NCBI GenBank assembly: GCA_024278725.1
Contig: JAJRSQ010000445.1
Location: 1 to 6,415, forward strand
DNA length: 6,415 nt
Direction: 5' to 3'
Origin: Chloroflexota bacterium
Lineage (GTDB): Bacteria; Chloroflexota; Anaerolineae; 4572-78
Part shown: in pieces, positions 1-6,415 of the stretch
Numbering within the stretch: the stretch's first letter is position 1
Layout of the letters: each line of letters starts with the position of its first letter
The notes under the pieces: model-generated
The model's input: the letters and a program-made list of their open reading frames with translations, nothing else
Database searches by the model: none
What the model was told of the DNA's origin: nothing
Program-made: the position numbers and the translations under genes

Positions 1-411
1 GAAACTGCACGCGAGGGTTGCATCCAGAATTTGCAGCCCGGCGGCGGGCGAAAGCCGCAGCGCGTTCAGCGTGCGGGAAAGCTCGTCGGGCGCGGAAATG
101 AGTTTCACCGTCACACCCCGTTCCGCCGCCAGCGATTCAATCACCGGCACGGCGGCATCGTCCAGCCGGGGGTCGCCCGGAACCAGCAGCACCGAGGGCA
201 TCTCCGCCAGCAATTGTTCCGCCAGCGTGCGGAAACCGTCGCTCAACCCGTCCGCCGCATCGAACACGGGGGTCACCTGTTGCGCCATCGGCGCGGGCAA
301 TTTGCTGAACACGGCGCGCGCGCCCTGCACAATCGTCCGGGCGATGGCGGGCAGTGGTGTTTCGGCGTGAATATTCCGTCCCAATCCGATGATGAATACT
401 GTTTTTTGCAC
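1..411 (-). CDS. MazG/YabN-type protein, N-terminal part (partial, runs off left edge)
   Basis: Partial minus-strand gene: 137 codons are visible from a GTG start at 411-409, and the frame is open to base 1. The GTG is the only usable start after an in-frame stop (TGA on the minus strand), and a GGGAG Shine-Dalgarno lies about 8 nt upstream. The protein starts VQKTVFIIGLGRN, a beta-strand plus glycine loop. Later come VPGDP (residues 77-81) and PAAGLQILDATL (about 122-133). These match, in order, the GLGPGD, VPGHP and P-x-GLQ-x-x-DA segments of the tetrapyrrole-methylase-like domain fused to MazG nucleotide pyrophosphohydrolases (YabN type). MazG domains hydrolyse (d)NTPs to monophosphates and pyrophosphate; that domain would lie beyond the edge and is not seen. 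The glycine loop is altered (GLGRN rather than GLGPGD) and the segment is short for a methylase, so this half is probably not catalytic. Identification rests on recalled motifs; another SAM-methylase-like fold is possible. Confidence 0.62.
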   Translation of the reverse strand, partial: MQKTVFIIGLGRNIHAETPLPAIARTIVQGARAVFSKLPAPMAQQVTPVFDAADGLSDGFRTLAEQLLAEMPSVLLVPGDPRLDDAAVPVIESLAAERGVTVKLISAPDELSRTLNALRLSPAAGLQILDATLACSF

Positions 412-446
412 GTTTTTTCTCCCAAATTGATGATGTCAACCCGGCT

Positions 447-475
447 ATTATACGACCGGCAAGAGACATTGCCAA
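447..475 (-). promoter_or_regulatory. sigma70-like promoter for the leftward MazG-type gene
   Basis: Read on the minus strand, TTGGCA (475-470) is followed after exactly 17 nt by a consensus TATAAT (452-447). Transcription would start near 440, giving a leader of about 30 nt before the GTG at 411. The -35 box overlaps the -35 box of the rightward promoter by five bases. Confidence 0.7.
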
Positions 476-497
476 CCCCGCCAATGCCTGTTATAAT
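469..497 (+). promoter_or_regulatory. sigma70-like promoter for the response regulator gene
   Basis: TTGCCA (469-474) is followed after 17 nt by a consensus TATAAT (492-497). Transcription would start near 504, about 33 nt before the GTG start at 537. A second, weaker -10-like TATAGA lies at 515-520. The -35 box is shared almost entirely with the leftward promoter. Confidence 0.7.
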
Positions 498-536
498 TCC
501 GGTAGAAAACTCTGTATAGAATGATAAAGGTGTTCC

Positions 537-1217
537 GTGGCGAAGATACTTGTTGTTGACGATGAACCTGAAATGAGAGAAATGTTGCGGATGGGACTGA
601 TTGACCATACGGTTGTGGTTGCCTCTGACGGGGTGGATGCACTGCTGAAAGCCGCCCGCAACACCCCCGATTTGATTGTGCTGGATGTGAAAATGCCCGG
701 TATGGACGGCTTTGAAACGTGCCGTCGCCTCCGCGCTGACCCAAGTCTGGCGCACATTCCGGTCATTTTTGCCACCTCGCAAGACACACTTTCCGACAAG
801 TTGGAAGGGTACGATGCCGGTGCGGACGATTACGTCATCAAACCGTTTGATTTGACCGAACTGCAATTGCGCATCCGCGCGGTATTGCGCCGCATCCGCC
901 CCACAACCACAGAAGTCGAATTGGAAGTGGGTGAGGTAAAATTAAACCTGTTGAATCGGGAAGTGACAACCCCGCGCGGCACAATTGTTTTGACGCCCAC
1001 CGAGTTCAGTTTGCTGGAATATATGATGCGGCATCCGGGTTCACTGTTGCCCACCGGTAAATTACTTGAGGACGTTTGGGACTATCCTCCCGGCGTGGGC
1101 GACCCCGCCTTGGTGCGGATGCACATCCGCAACCTGCGAGAAAAACTGGAAGACAACCCGTCGAAACCCAAATACATCGCTACAGTGGGCAGGCAGGGGT
1201 ACACCATTCGCGGATAG
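537..1217 (+). CDS. OmpR/PhoB-family response regulator transcription factor
   Basis: A cytoplasmic two-component regulator of 226 residues, normal for the OmpR/PhoB family. The receiver domain covers about residues 2-118. It has the acidic pair D8-D9, the phospho-acceptor D50 (in LDVKMPGMDG), the switch threonine T80, and GADDY with the conserved lysine K102. A winged-helix DNA-binding domain covers about 128-226, with LTPTEF (152-157) opening its helical core, the recognition helix at about 189-205 (ALVRMHIRNLREKLE) and the wing YIATVGRQGYTI at the end. The GTG start is firm: an in-frame TAA sits at 525-527, only AGG TGT TCC separate it from the GTG, and AAAGG just upstream is a usable Shine-Dalgarno. 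No histidine kinase is adjacent, so partner and targets are unknown. Two minor departures from the usual receiver pattern are S81 after the switch Thr (usually Ala) and I101 before the lysine (usually Thr). The shared promoter region makes the divergent MazG-type gene and its own promoter plausible targets, by inference only. Confidence 0.93.
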   Translation: MAKILVVDDEPEMREMLRMGLIDHTVVVASDGVDALLKAARNTPDLIVLDVKMPGMDGFETCRRLRADPSLAHIPVIFATSQDTLSDKLEGYDAGADDYVIKPFDLTELQLRIRAVLRRIRPTTTEVELEVGEVKLNLLNREVTTPRGTIVLTPTEFSLLEYMMRHPGSLLPTGKLLEDVWDYPPGVGDPALVRMHIRNLREKLEDNPSKPKYIATVGRQGYTIRG

Positions 1218-1235
1218 TGTCCCGCCGTAGCAATT

Positions 1236-1264
1236 TTGACAGACTTTCGCCCTAATGTTATGCT
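1236..1264 (+). promoter_or_regulatory. sigma70-like promoter (extended -10) for the propeller gene
   Basis: A perfect TTGACA (1236-1241) is followed after 17 nt by TATGCT (1259-1264). TGT at 1256-1258 adds an extended -10 TGn motif. Transcription should start near 1271, about 42 nt before the ATG at 1313. This suggests the propeller gene is transcribed separately from the response regulator. Confidence 0.7.
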
Positions 1265-1270
1265 TTCATC

Positions 1271-1294
1271 CGCCGCAGACTGCGGCGCATTTTT
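1271..1294 (+). terminator. 7-bp GC hairpin with T5: weak terminator or 5' leader hairpin
   Basis: CGCCGCA (1271-1277), loop GAC, and TGCGGCG (1281-1287) form a perfect 7-bp stem, followed by CA and five T (1290-1294). It lies 54 nt after the response regulator stop, so it could end that transcript as a short intrinsic terminator. It also begins at the predicted start of the next transcript, where it would be a 5'-terminal stem-loop. The stem is short and the T run is interrupted from it by CA, so terminator strength is uncertain. Confidence 0.5.
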
Positions 1295-1312
1295 GCATGG
1301 AATGAGGAAGGC

Positions 1313-2842
1313 ATGACCAACCACGAACCCGGTCAAGCAAACCAAACCAAACCGTTCGCGCCTGCCAGCATCCTGCCAGACCCCACACGGAAGAAACAAT
1401 CACCGTTGTTGTGGCTTGGGCTGGGGGGCGCTGCCCTTTTTTTGTGCATCCTGATTGTGCTGGTGGGCAGTATTTTCGTTTTCCGCCGCAACGGCGACAG
1501 CACCCCGACCCGTCCGGCGGCTTTGAACGCTACCCCCACCCAACTGGCGGTCATCCCCAGCCCGACGGCAATCAGCCCCGACCCCATCAAAAGCGGCGGC
1601 ACAACCCCGACCCAAACGTCCGCCTCAACCGTTGCCCCCACCCCCACCGAAACCGCATCCTTCGGGGCAATCTGTTTCCAGCCCGTCACCGCCGATGGTG
1701 AAACGCTGGGCTGCACCACCACCTTCCCCACCGATGTCATTGAAGTGCATGCCATCTTCGATTATACCGGGCTTACCCCCAACAAAGACACGTGGACGCG
1801 CATCTGGTATCATAACAGCCAGGAAGTGCTGAATGTGGAAGAACCCTGGACGGGCGACCGTAGCGGGCAATTCGATTATAACTTGAACACCTCGGACGGC
1901 AATCCGCTGTCGCCGGGCACATGGGAACTGGAGCTGTACGCCAACGGCGAGTTGCAAACCTACGGCGCATTTGTGGTGGAATTGGCGGAAACACCCACGC
2001 CCAACACGCCACCCACCCCCACCCCCGTGCCGCTCGCGCGGTATAAACTGGCATTCACCAAATGGGACGGCGCAAAACACTCAATCTGGCTCGCCAATTT
2101 GGACGGCACTGCCCAGCAATTTTTGCTCGATTTCGCCGCCAGCCCGACGTGGTCGCCCGACGGCAGCCAACTGGCATTCTTTGGCGAACAGGGCATCGAC
2201 CATCAACCGACCACCGCCGGCGGCACCGACGGCATCTGGAAAATGAACGCCGACGGCAGCGCACCCACCCAACTACTCCCCGAAGGGACGGCGCACACCG
2301 TCACATGGTCGCCTGATGGCGCCATCATCGGTTTTGATGCGGCGCGCGGCAGCCCGGAACGGCGGGTATATTTCATCAACCCCGATGGTGCGCCCCAGCC
2401 ATTTGAAGCGCTGGGCGAACATCCATCCTTTTCGCCGGATGGTCGTCAGATTGTGGTGAAAGTCTGCCGCCCCGAATGCGGGTTGTGGATTGAAAATCCC
2501 GACGATGCCGAACCGCGCCGCCTGACCACCGAAGGCTCGGACGGGCTGCCCGTGTGGTCGCCGAACGGCAGGAAAATCGCCTTCAGCCGCAATGTGGACG
2601 GCAACGTGGACGTGTACACCATCAACCCCGACGGCAGCGGGCTGAAACGGCTCACCACCGCCGAAGGGAACGACTCCGTTCCGGCATGGACGCCCGACAG
2701 CCGTCAGCTTGTCTTCCGCTCCACCCGTAACGGCGTCTGGCAAATTTTCGTCATGAATGCCGACGGCTCAAACCAACGTATGATTCTGGACAATGTCGGC
2801 GCCAGCGATGAATGGGCGTTCGACAGAATGTCCGTAAAATAG
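1313..2842 (+). CDS. Membrane-anchored TolB-like PD40 beta-propeller protein
   Basis: A 509-residue protein, probably displayed outside the membrane by one N-terminal helix. In order: a polar N-terminus with RKK at 26-28; a hydrophobic helix at about 32-57, not followed by a clear signal-peptidase site; a Pro/Thr/Ser-rich linker at about 63-117; a beta-rich, Ig-like-looking domain at about 118-228 with Cys121 and Cys134; a second linker, TPTPNTPPTPTP; and a C-terminal propeller. Propeller motifs of W-S-P-D-G type begin at residues 280, 332, 373, 415, 459 and a degenerate EWAFD at 501, a step of about 42 residues. Five full repeats plus the N-terminal strands (RYKLAFTKWDGAKHSIWLANLDG) and the last strand fit a six-bladed ring closed by joining the two ends, as in TolB. 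No catalytic residues are evident, so a binding or scaffolding role is likely and the ligand is unknown. The ATG is preceded by GAGGAAGG at a good distance. Confidence 0.85.
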   Translation: MTNHEPGQANQTKPFAPASILPDPTRKKQSPLLWLGLGGAALFLCILIVLVGSIFVFRRNGDSTPTRPAALNATPTQLAVIPSPTAISPDPIKSGGTTPTQTSASTVAPTPTETASFGAICFQPVTADGETLGCTTTFPTDVIEVHAIFDYTGLTPNKDTWTRIWYHNSQEVLNVEEPWTGDRSGQFDYNLNTSDGNPLSPGTWELELYANGELQTYGAFVVELAETPTPNTPPTPTPVPLARYKLAFTKWDGAKHSIWLANLDGTAQQFLLDFAASPTWSPDGSQLAFFGEQGIDHQPTTAGGTDGIWKMNADGSAPTQLLPEGTAHTVTWSPDGAIIGFDAARGSPERRVYFINPDGAPQPFEALGEHPSFSPDGRQIVVKVCRPECGLWIENPDDAEPRRLTTEGSDGLPVWSPNGRKIAFSRNVDGNVDVYTINPDGSGLKRLTTAEGNDSVPAWTPDSRQLVFRSTRNGVWQIFVMNADGSNQRMILDNVGASDEWAFDRMSVK

Positions 2843-2926
2843 TTATCAGTCGTCAGCAGTCGGTTTTCAGCTTTTTGTGTGACCGCTGACAACTGACCAC
2901 TGATAGCCGATAGCTGAAAGCTACCT
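2843..2926. repeat. Two-armed heptad-repeat gap forming the lepA leader
   Basis: The whole gap between the propeller gene stop and the lepA ATG is made of 7-nt units. Left units include TATCAGT (2844-2850), CGTCAGC (2851-2857) and TTTCAGC (2865-2871). After a T5 run (2872-2876), right units follow almost without a break: GTGACCG (2879), CTGACAA (2886), CTGACCA (2893), CTGATAG (2900), CCGATAG (2907) and CTGAAAG (2914-2920). Segment 2844-2856 pairs with 2893-2905 at 12 of 13 positions. Segment 2865-2872 pairs with 2912-2919 at 8 of 8; the two stems cross. No T run follows the right arm, so this is not a standard terminator. It is the same family as the array at 6289-6413. Confidence 0.8.
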
Positions 2927-4720
2927 ATGAACAACATCCGAAATTTTTCAATCATCGCCCATATTGACCACGGCAAATCCACCCTTGCTGACCGCCTTTT
3001 GCAAGCCACCGGCACGCTCAGCGAGCGGGAAATGCAAGCGCAGGTGCTCGACAGCATGGATTTGGAACGGGAACGCGGCGTGACCATCAAAGCCAGCGCC
3101 GTGCGCATGAACTACACCGCCCGCGACGGTCAGGAATATGAATTAAACCTGATTGACACGCCGGGACACGTGGACTTCACCTATGAAGTGAGTCGCGCGC
3201 TGGCAGCGTGCGAAGGGGCGGTGCTGGTGGTGGACGCCACTCAGGGCGTGGAAGCCCAAACGCTGGCGAACCTCTATCTGGCAATTGACAACGATTTGGA
3301 AATTGTGCCGGTCGTCAATAAAATTGACCTCCCCTCCGCCCGCCCCGATGACATCGCGCAGGAAATCGAAGACCTCGTCGGGCTGGACGCCGCCGACGTC
3401 ATCCCCGTTTCCGCCAAAACCGGCGCAGGGGTGGACGACCTGCTGGAAGCCATCATCGCCCGCGTGCCCGCGCCCACCGGCAACCCCGATGCGCCCGCCC
3501 GCGCCCTCATCTTCGACAGCCATTATGATTCATACAAAGGGGTGATTGCCTATGTGCGGGTGGTGGATGGCGTCTTCAAAAAGGGGGACAAAGTCTATTT
3601 CGCCGCCTCGGATGAAACGGTGGAGCCGCCGGAATTGGGCGTTTTCCGCCCCGGCATGACGCCGGTCAAAGCCCTGCACGCCGGCGAAGTGGGCTACATC
3701 GCCACCGGGCTGAAAACCATCCGCAGCGTCCGCGTCGGCGATACTGTTTCCCTGCCCGACGCCGCCATCGACCCGCTGGCGGGATACAAACCCGTCAAAC
3801 CGATGGTCTTCGCCGGATTTTATCCCACCGAAAATGAGGGGTACGACCTGCTGAAAGACGCGCTGGAAAAATTGCAGTTGAACGACGCCTCGCTGGTTTA
3901 TCAGCCCGAAACGAGTCAGGCGCTCGGCTTCGGTTTCCGTTGCGGATTTCTGGGGCTGTTCCATATGAACATCATTCAGGAACGGCTGGAACGGGAATAC
4001 GACCTCGACATTCTGGCGACTGCGCCCAGCGTGCAGTATCGCGTCAAAAAAACCAACGGGGAAACGCTGGTCATCTCCAGCCCGGCAGACCTGCCCGACC
4101 CCGGCGTCATCGAAGCGATTGCCGAGCCGTGGATGAAACTCAGCATTTACACCCCCGCCGAATATATCGGTCCCATCATGGAAATCACCACCAAACGGCG
4201 CGGCGAATATCTGCACATGGAATATCTGGACGCCACCCGCGTCCTGCTGGAATACCACCTCCCGCTGGCGGAAATGGTGATCGATTATTACGACCAGCTC
4301 AAAAGTGTGAGCCGGGGGTACGCCTCGCTCGATTACACCTTCCACGAATACCGCGACAGCGATTTGGTCAAAGTGGATGTGCTGGTGAACAAAGATGTGG
4401 TGGACGCGCTCAGCATCATCGTTCACCGCGACCAAGCGTATCACCGCGGGCAAAAGCTGGTCAGCAAACTGAAGAAGCTCATCCCGCGCCAAATGTACGA
4501 AGTGCCGATTCAAGCCGCCGTGGGCACAAAAGTTATTTCCCGCGCCAACGTCAAAGCCCTGCGCAAAGACGTGCTGGCAAAATGCTACGGCGGGGATGTC
4601 AGCCGCAAACGGAAATTGCTGGAAAAACAGAAAAAAGGTAAAAAACGGATGAAGATGGTGGGAAATGTGGAAATCCCGCAGGAAGCGTTTATGTCCGTTT
4701 TGCAGTTGAATGACGATTGA
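2927..4720 (+). CDS. lepA: Elongation factor 4 (LepA), ribosome-associated GTPase
   Basis: LepA/EF-4 is a translational GTPase that binds the ribosome; back-translocation and roles in initiation or ribosome assembly have been proposed. The 597 residues match the family's usual size (about 600). GTPase motifs are intact: G1 AHIDHGKST (11-19), the G2 region RERGVTIKA (48-56), G3 DTPGH (77-81) with catalytic His81, G4 NKID (131-134) and G5 SAK (162-164). Domain II and the EF-G-like domains follow, including GFRCGFLGLFHMNIIQERLEREY. The LepA-specific C-terminal domain is complete, with KCYGGDVSRKRKLLEKQKKGKKRMK (about 552-576) and NVEIPQEAFMSVL near the end. An in-frame TGA at 2915-2917 and only three codons before the ATG fix the start. 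The Shine-Dalgarno is weak (GAAAG at 2916-2920) and is part of the upstream heptad array. No clear promoter is visible in the gap. Confidence 0.98.
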   Translation: MNNIRNFSIIAHIDHGKSTLADRLLQATGTLSEREMQAQVLDSMDLERERGVTIKASAVRMNYTARDGQEYELNLIDTPGHVDFTYEVSRALAACEGAVLVVDATQGVEAQTLANLYLAIDNDLEIVPVVNKIDLPSARPDDIAQEIEDLVGLDAADVIPVSAKTGAGVDDLLEAIIARVPAPTGNPDAPARALIFDSHYDSYKGVIAYVRVVDGVFKKGDKVYFAASDETVEPPELGVFRPGMTPVKALHAGEVGYIATGLKTIRSVRVGDTVSLPDAAIDPLAGYKPVKPMVFAGFYPTENEGYDLLKDALEKLQLNDASLVYQPETSQALGFGFRCGFLGLFHMNIIQERLEREYDLDILATAPSVQYRVKKTNGETLVISSPADLPDPGVIEAIAEPWMKLSIYTPAEYIGPIMEITTKRRGEYLHMEYLDATRVLLEYHLPLAEMVIDYYDQLKSVSRGYASLDYTFHEYRDSDLVKVDVLVNKDVVDALSIIVHRDQAYHRGQKLVSKLKKLIPRQMYEVPIQAAVGTKVISRANVKALRKDVLAKCYGGDVSRKRKLLEKQKKGKKRMKMVGNVEIPQEAFMSVLQLNDD

Positions 4721-4733
4721 GTTATTCGGCTCT

Positions 4734-4761
4734 CACGCAACACGCATCACGTTTCACGAAT
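4734..4761 (+). repeat. Four-unit CACG heptad array between lepA and the carboxypeptidase gene
   Basis: Four perfectly phased 7-nt units follow one another: CACGCAA (4734), CACGCAT (4741), CACGTTT (4748) and CACGAAT (4755-4761). All begin with CACG. The sequence is unrelated to the TCAG/CTGA units in the other gaps, but the period is identical. The array fills most of the 57-nt gap and ends just before the Shine-Dalgarno of the next gene. Confidence 0.75.
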
Positions 4762-4764
4762 GAA

Positions 4765-4780
4765 AAGGACAAAATTTATG
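4765..4780 (+). promoter_or_regulatory. Ribosome binding site that decides the carboxypeptidase start
   Basis: AAGGA at 4765-4769 is 8 nt ahead of the ATG at 4778, an ideal distance. The in-frame ATG at 4760 lies upstream of this site, overlaps the heptad array and has no Shine-Dalgarno of its own. The start at 4778 is therefore preferred. Confidence 0.8.
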
Positions 4781-6280
4781 GAACAGAAACTCGCCACGCT
4801 GAAAGCCCGTCTCGCCGAGATTGCCGACCTGCACGCCACCGGCGCACTGCTGGGCTGGGACCAGGAAACCTATATGCCCGATGGTGGCGCGGCGGAACGC
4901 GCCGAACAGCTTGCCACCATCTACAAAATTGCGCACGAAAAATTCACCGCCGATGAAATCGGTGAATTGCTGGAGGCGGTGCAACCCCTCGCCGAACAGC
5001 TCGACGATGACGCGGATGATGCGGCGCTGTTGCGCGTCGCCCGCCGCGATTACGACAAAGCGCGCAAACTCCCCACCGATTTGGTCGTGGCGCTCTCTCG
5101 CGCCACCAGCCACGGCGTGGAAAGCTGGAAGAAAGCCCGCGCCGCCAACGACTTCGCCGCTTTTCAACCGCATCTGGAAAAAATTGTTGACCTGACCATC
5201 CAAAAAGCGGAAGTGCTGGGCTATGAGGAACATATCTACAATGCCCTGCTGGATGATTACGAGCCGGATATGAAAATATCGCAGATTAATCCCATCTTCC
5301 GGCAAGTGAAAGATGCCACCGTGCCGCTGGTTGCCGCCATCAACGCCCAACCGCCGATTGATGCCTCATTCCTGCACCGGCGTTTCGACCCCAAAACACA
5401 GTGGGATTTCGGCGTGGCGGTGGTGAAAGATTTCGGGTACGATTTCACCCGCGGGCGGCAGGATAAATCGGCGCACCCCTTCACCACCAGTTTCGGCGTG
5501 GGGGATGTGCGCATCACCACCCGCATTCTGGAGAACTATTTGCCGTCGGCATTGTTCAGCACCATGCATGAAGCGGGACACGGGATGTACGAGCAGGGTA
5601 TCGCGCCGTCGCTGGCGCGCACACCGTTGCGGGATGGCGCATCGCTGGGGATACACGAAAGTCAATCGCGCATGTGGGAAAATGTGGTAGGCAGAAGCAT
5701 GGGCTTTTGGCAACACTACTACCCTACCCTGCAAAAAAGTTTCTCCGCCCAACTGGGGGATGTGTCGCTGGAGACCTTTTACCGCGCCATCAACAAAGTG
5801 ACGCCCTCGCTCATCCGCGTGGAAGCCGATGAAGTCACCTATAATCTGCATATTTTTGTTCGATTTGAACTTGAGCAGGCGCTGGTCACGGGGGAATTGA
5901 AGGTTGCCGATTTGCCGGAAGCGTGGAACGAAAAATACCGCGCCTACCTCGGCGTCACCCCCGATTCCGATACCAACGGGGTGATGCAGGACATCCACTG
6001 GTCGAGCGGGTTGATTGGCTATTTCCCCACCTATTCGCTGGGCAACATCCTTTCGATGCAGTTTTTCAACAAGATGGTGGCGGAAAATCCCGCCATTCCG
6101 GCGGAAATTGCGCGCGGGGAATTCGGCACGGTGCTGGGCTGGCTGCGCGAAAATATCCATCGCCACGGGCGAAAATACACCCCCGCCGAATTGGTCGAAC
6201 GGGTCACCGGCGGCGGCATTGATGCCCAACCGTACATCAAATACATCACCGATAAATATACGGAGATTTACGGAAGCTAG
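4778..6280 (+). CDS. M32-family (Taq-type) thermostable metallocarboxypeptidase
   Basis: A zinc- or cobalt-dependent carboxypeptidase that removes C-terminal residues from peptides; probably cytoplasmic, since no signal peptide is present. From the ATG at 4778 it is 500 residues, the standard M32 length, and starts MEQKLATLKARLAEIADLHATGALLGWDQETYMP-like, as family members do. All five M32 signature motifs are present: HPF (233-235), DVRIT (243-247), HEAGH (264-268; metal ligands H264 and H268, catalytic E265), HESQ (293-296; third ligand E294, 26 residues after H268 as in the Pyrococcus enzyme) and GVMQDIHW (401-408). No key residue is missing. The gene starts 57 nt after lepA on the same strand without a clear promoter, so co-transcription is possible. 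M32 enzymes are usually called carboxypeptidase Taq; the physiological substrate is not indicated by context. Confidence 0.96.
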   Translation: MEQKLATLKARLAEIADLHATGALLGWDQETYMPDGGAAERAEQLATIYKIAHEKFTADEIGELLEAVQPLAEQLDDDADDAALLRVARRDYDKARKLPTDLVVALSRATSHGVESWKKARAANDFAAFQPHLEKIVDLTIQKAEVLGYEEHIYNALLDDYEPDMKISQINPIFRQVKDATVPLVAAINAQPPIDASFLHRRFDPKTQWDFGVAVVKDFGYDFTRGRQDKSAHPFTTSFGVGDVRITTRILENYLPSALFSTMHEAGHGMYEQGIAPSLARTPLRDGASLGIHESQSRMWENVVGRSMGFWQHYYPTLQKSFSAQLGDVSLETFYRAINKVTPSLIRVEADEVTYNLHIFVRFELEQALVTGELKVADLPEAWNEKYRAYLGVTPDSDTNGVMQDIHWSSGLIGYFPTYSLGNILSMQFFNKMVAENPAIPAEIARGEFGTVLGWLRENIHRHGRKYTPAELVERVTGGGIDAQPYIKYITDKYTEIYGS

Positions 6281-6288
6281 CGGGTAGT

Positions 6289-6413
<125 letters not shown>

Positions 6414-6415
6414 CC

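Noticed and set aside
427..439. Small palindrome TTGATGATGTCAA as an operator
   Set aside because: Only four bases pair on each side; too short to distinguish from chance.
31..519. Plus-strand open frame of 162 codons over the left end
   Set aside because: It is antisense to the MazG-type gene and runs through the divergent promoter region; its protein is low-complexity and rich in R, H and Q.
1500..1660. Tandem DNA repeat in the propeller gene
   Set aside because: The repetitive look comes from Pro/Thr codons of a linker; there is no fixed period and the reading frame is intact.
2886..2914. Promoter for lepA inside the repeat (CTGACA, 17 nt, GATAGC)
   Set aside because: The -10 matches the consensus at only three of six positions, and CTGACA-like strings are a by-product of the repeat.
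3530..4513. Long open frame of 327 codons on the minus strand
   Set aside because: It lies entirely antisense to lepA, whose full-length protein is certain. Its composition (rich in F, H, V, Q) is typical of a shadow of GC-rich coding DNA, and no family motif is seen.
4760..4780. Upstream ATG at 4760 as the carboxypeptidase start
   Set aside because: It overlaps the heptad array and lacks a Shine-Dalgarno, while AAGGA is ideally placed for the ATG at 4778, and M32 proteins begin at about that point.
5366..6229. Minus-strand open frame of 287 codons
   Set aside because: Antisense to the M32 carboxypeptidase gene, which has all its family motifs; no recognisable motif or ribosome-binding support.

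Overview
The window looks like chromosomal DNA of a bacterium of the phylum Chloroflexota (Anaerolineae-like). This is an inference from style: GC-rich codon use, a membrane-anchored protein with Pro/Thr-rich linkers and PD40 propeller repeats, a MazG-type protein with a YabN-like N-terminus, and heptad repeats in intergenic gaps. No rRNA or other marker gene confirms the phylum. There are no tRNAs, CRISPR arrays or transposase genes.

Layout: (1) 1-411, minus strand, the N-terminal part of a MazG/YabN-type protein that runs off the left edge. (2) 412-536, a compact divergent intergenic region with two sigma70-like promoters whose -35 boxes overlap. (3) 537-1217, plus strand, an OmpR/PhoB-type response regulator with no partner kinase in view. 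(4) 1218-1312, a gap with a good promoter and a perfect 7-bp hairpin at the predicted transcript start. (5) 1313-2842, a membrane-anchored six-bladed PD40 (TolB-like) propeller protein. (6) 2843-2926, a heptad-repeat gap that forms the leader of lepA. (7) 2927-4720, lepA (elongation factor 4). (8) 4721-4777, a short gap with a different heptad array. (9) 4778-6280, an M32 (Taq-type) metallocarboxypeptidase. (10) 6281-6415, a long two-armed heptad-repeat array reaching the window edge.

The four plus-strand genes are co-oriented. The regulator and the propeller gene each have their own credible promoter. No convincing promoter is visible before lepA or the carboxypeptidase, so these may be read through from upstream. 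The proteins (regulation, an extracytoplasmic propeller, translation, peptide turnover) do not form an obvious pathway.

The coding content is ordinary. The unusual signal is in the gaps: the three gaps after position 2842 all contain 7-nt-period arrays. Two are built as TCAG-type units on the left and CTGA-type units on the right, able to pair. One of these supplies the ribosome-binding region of lepA.
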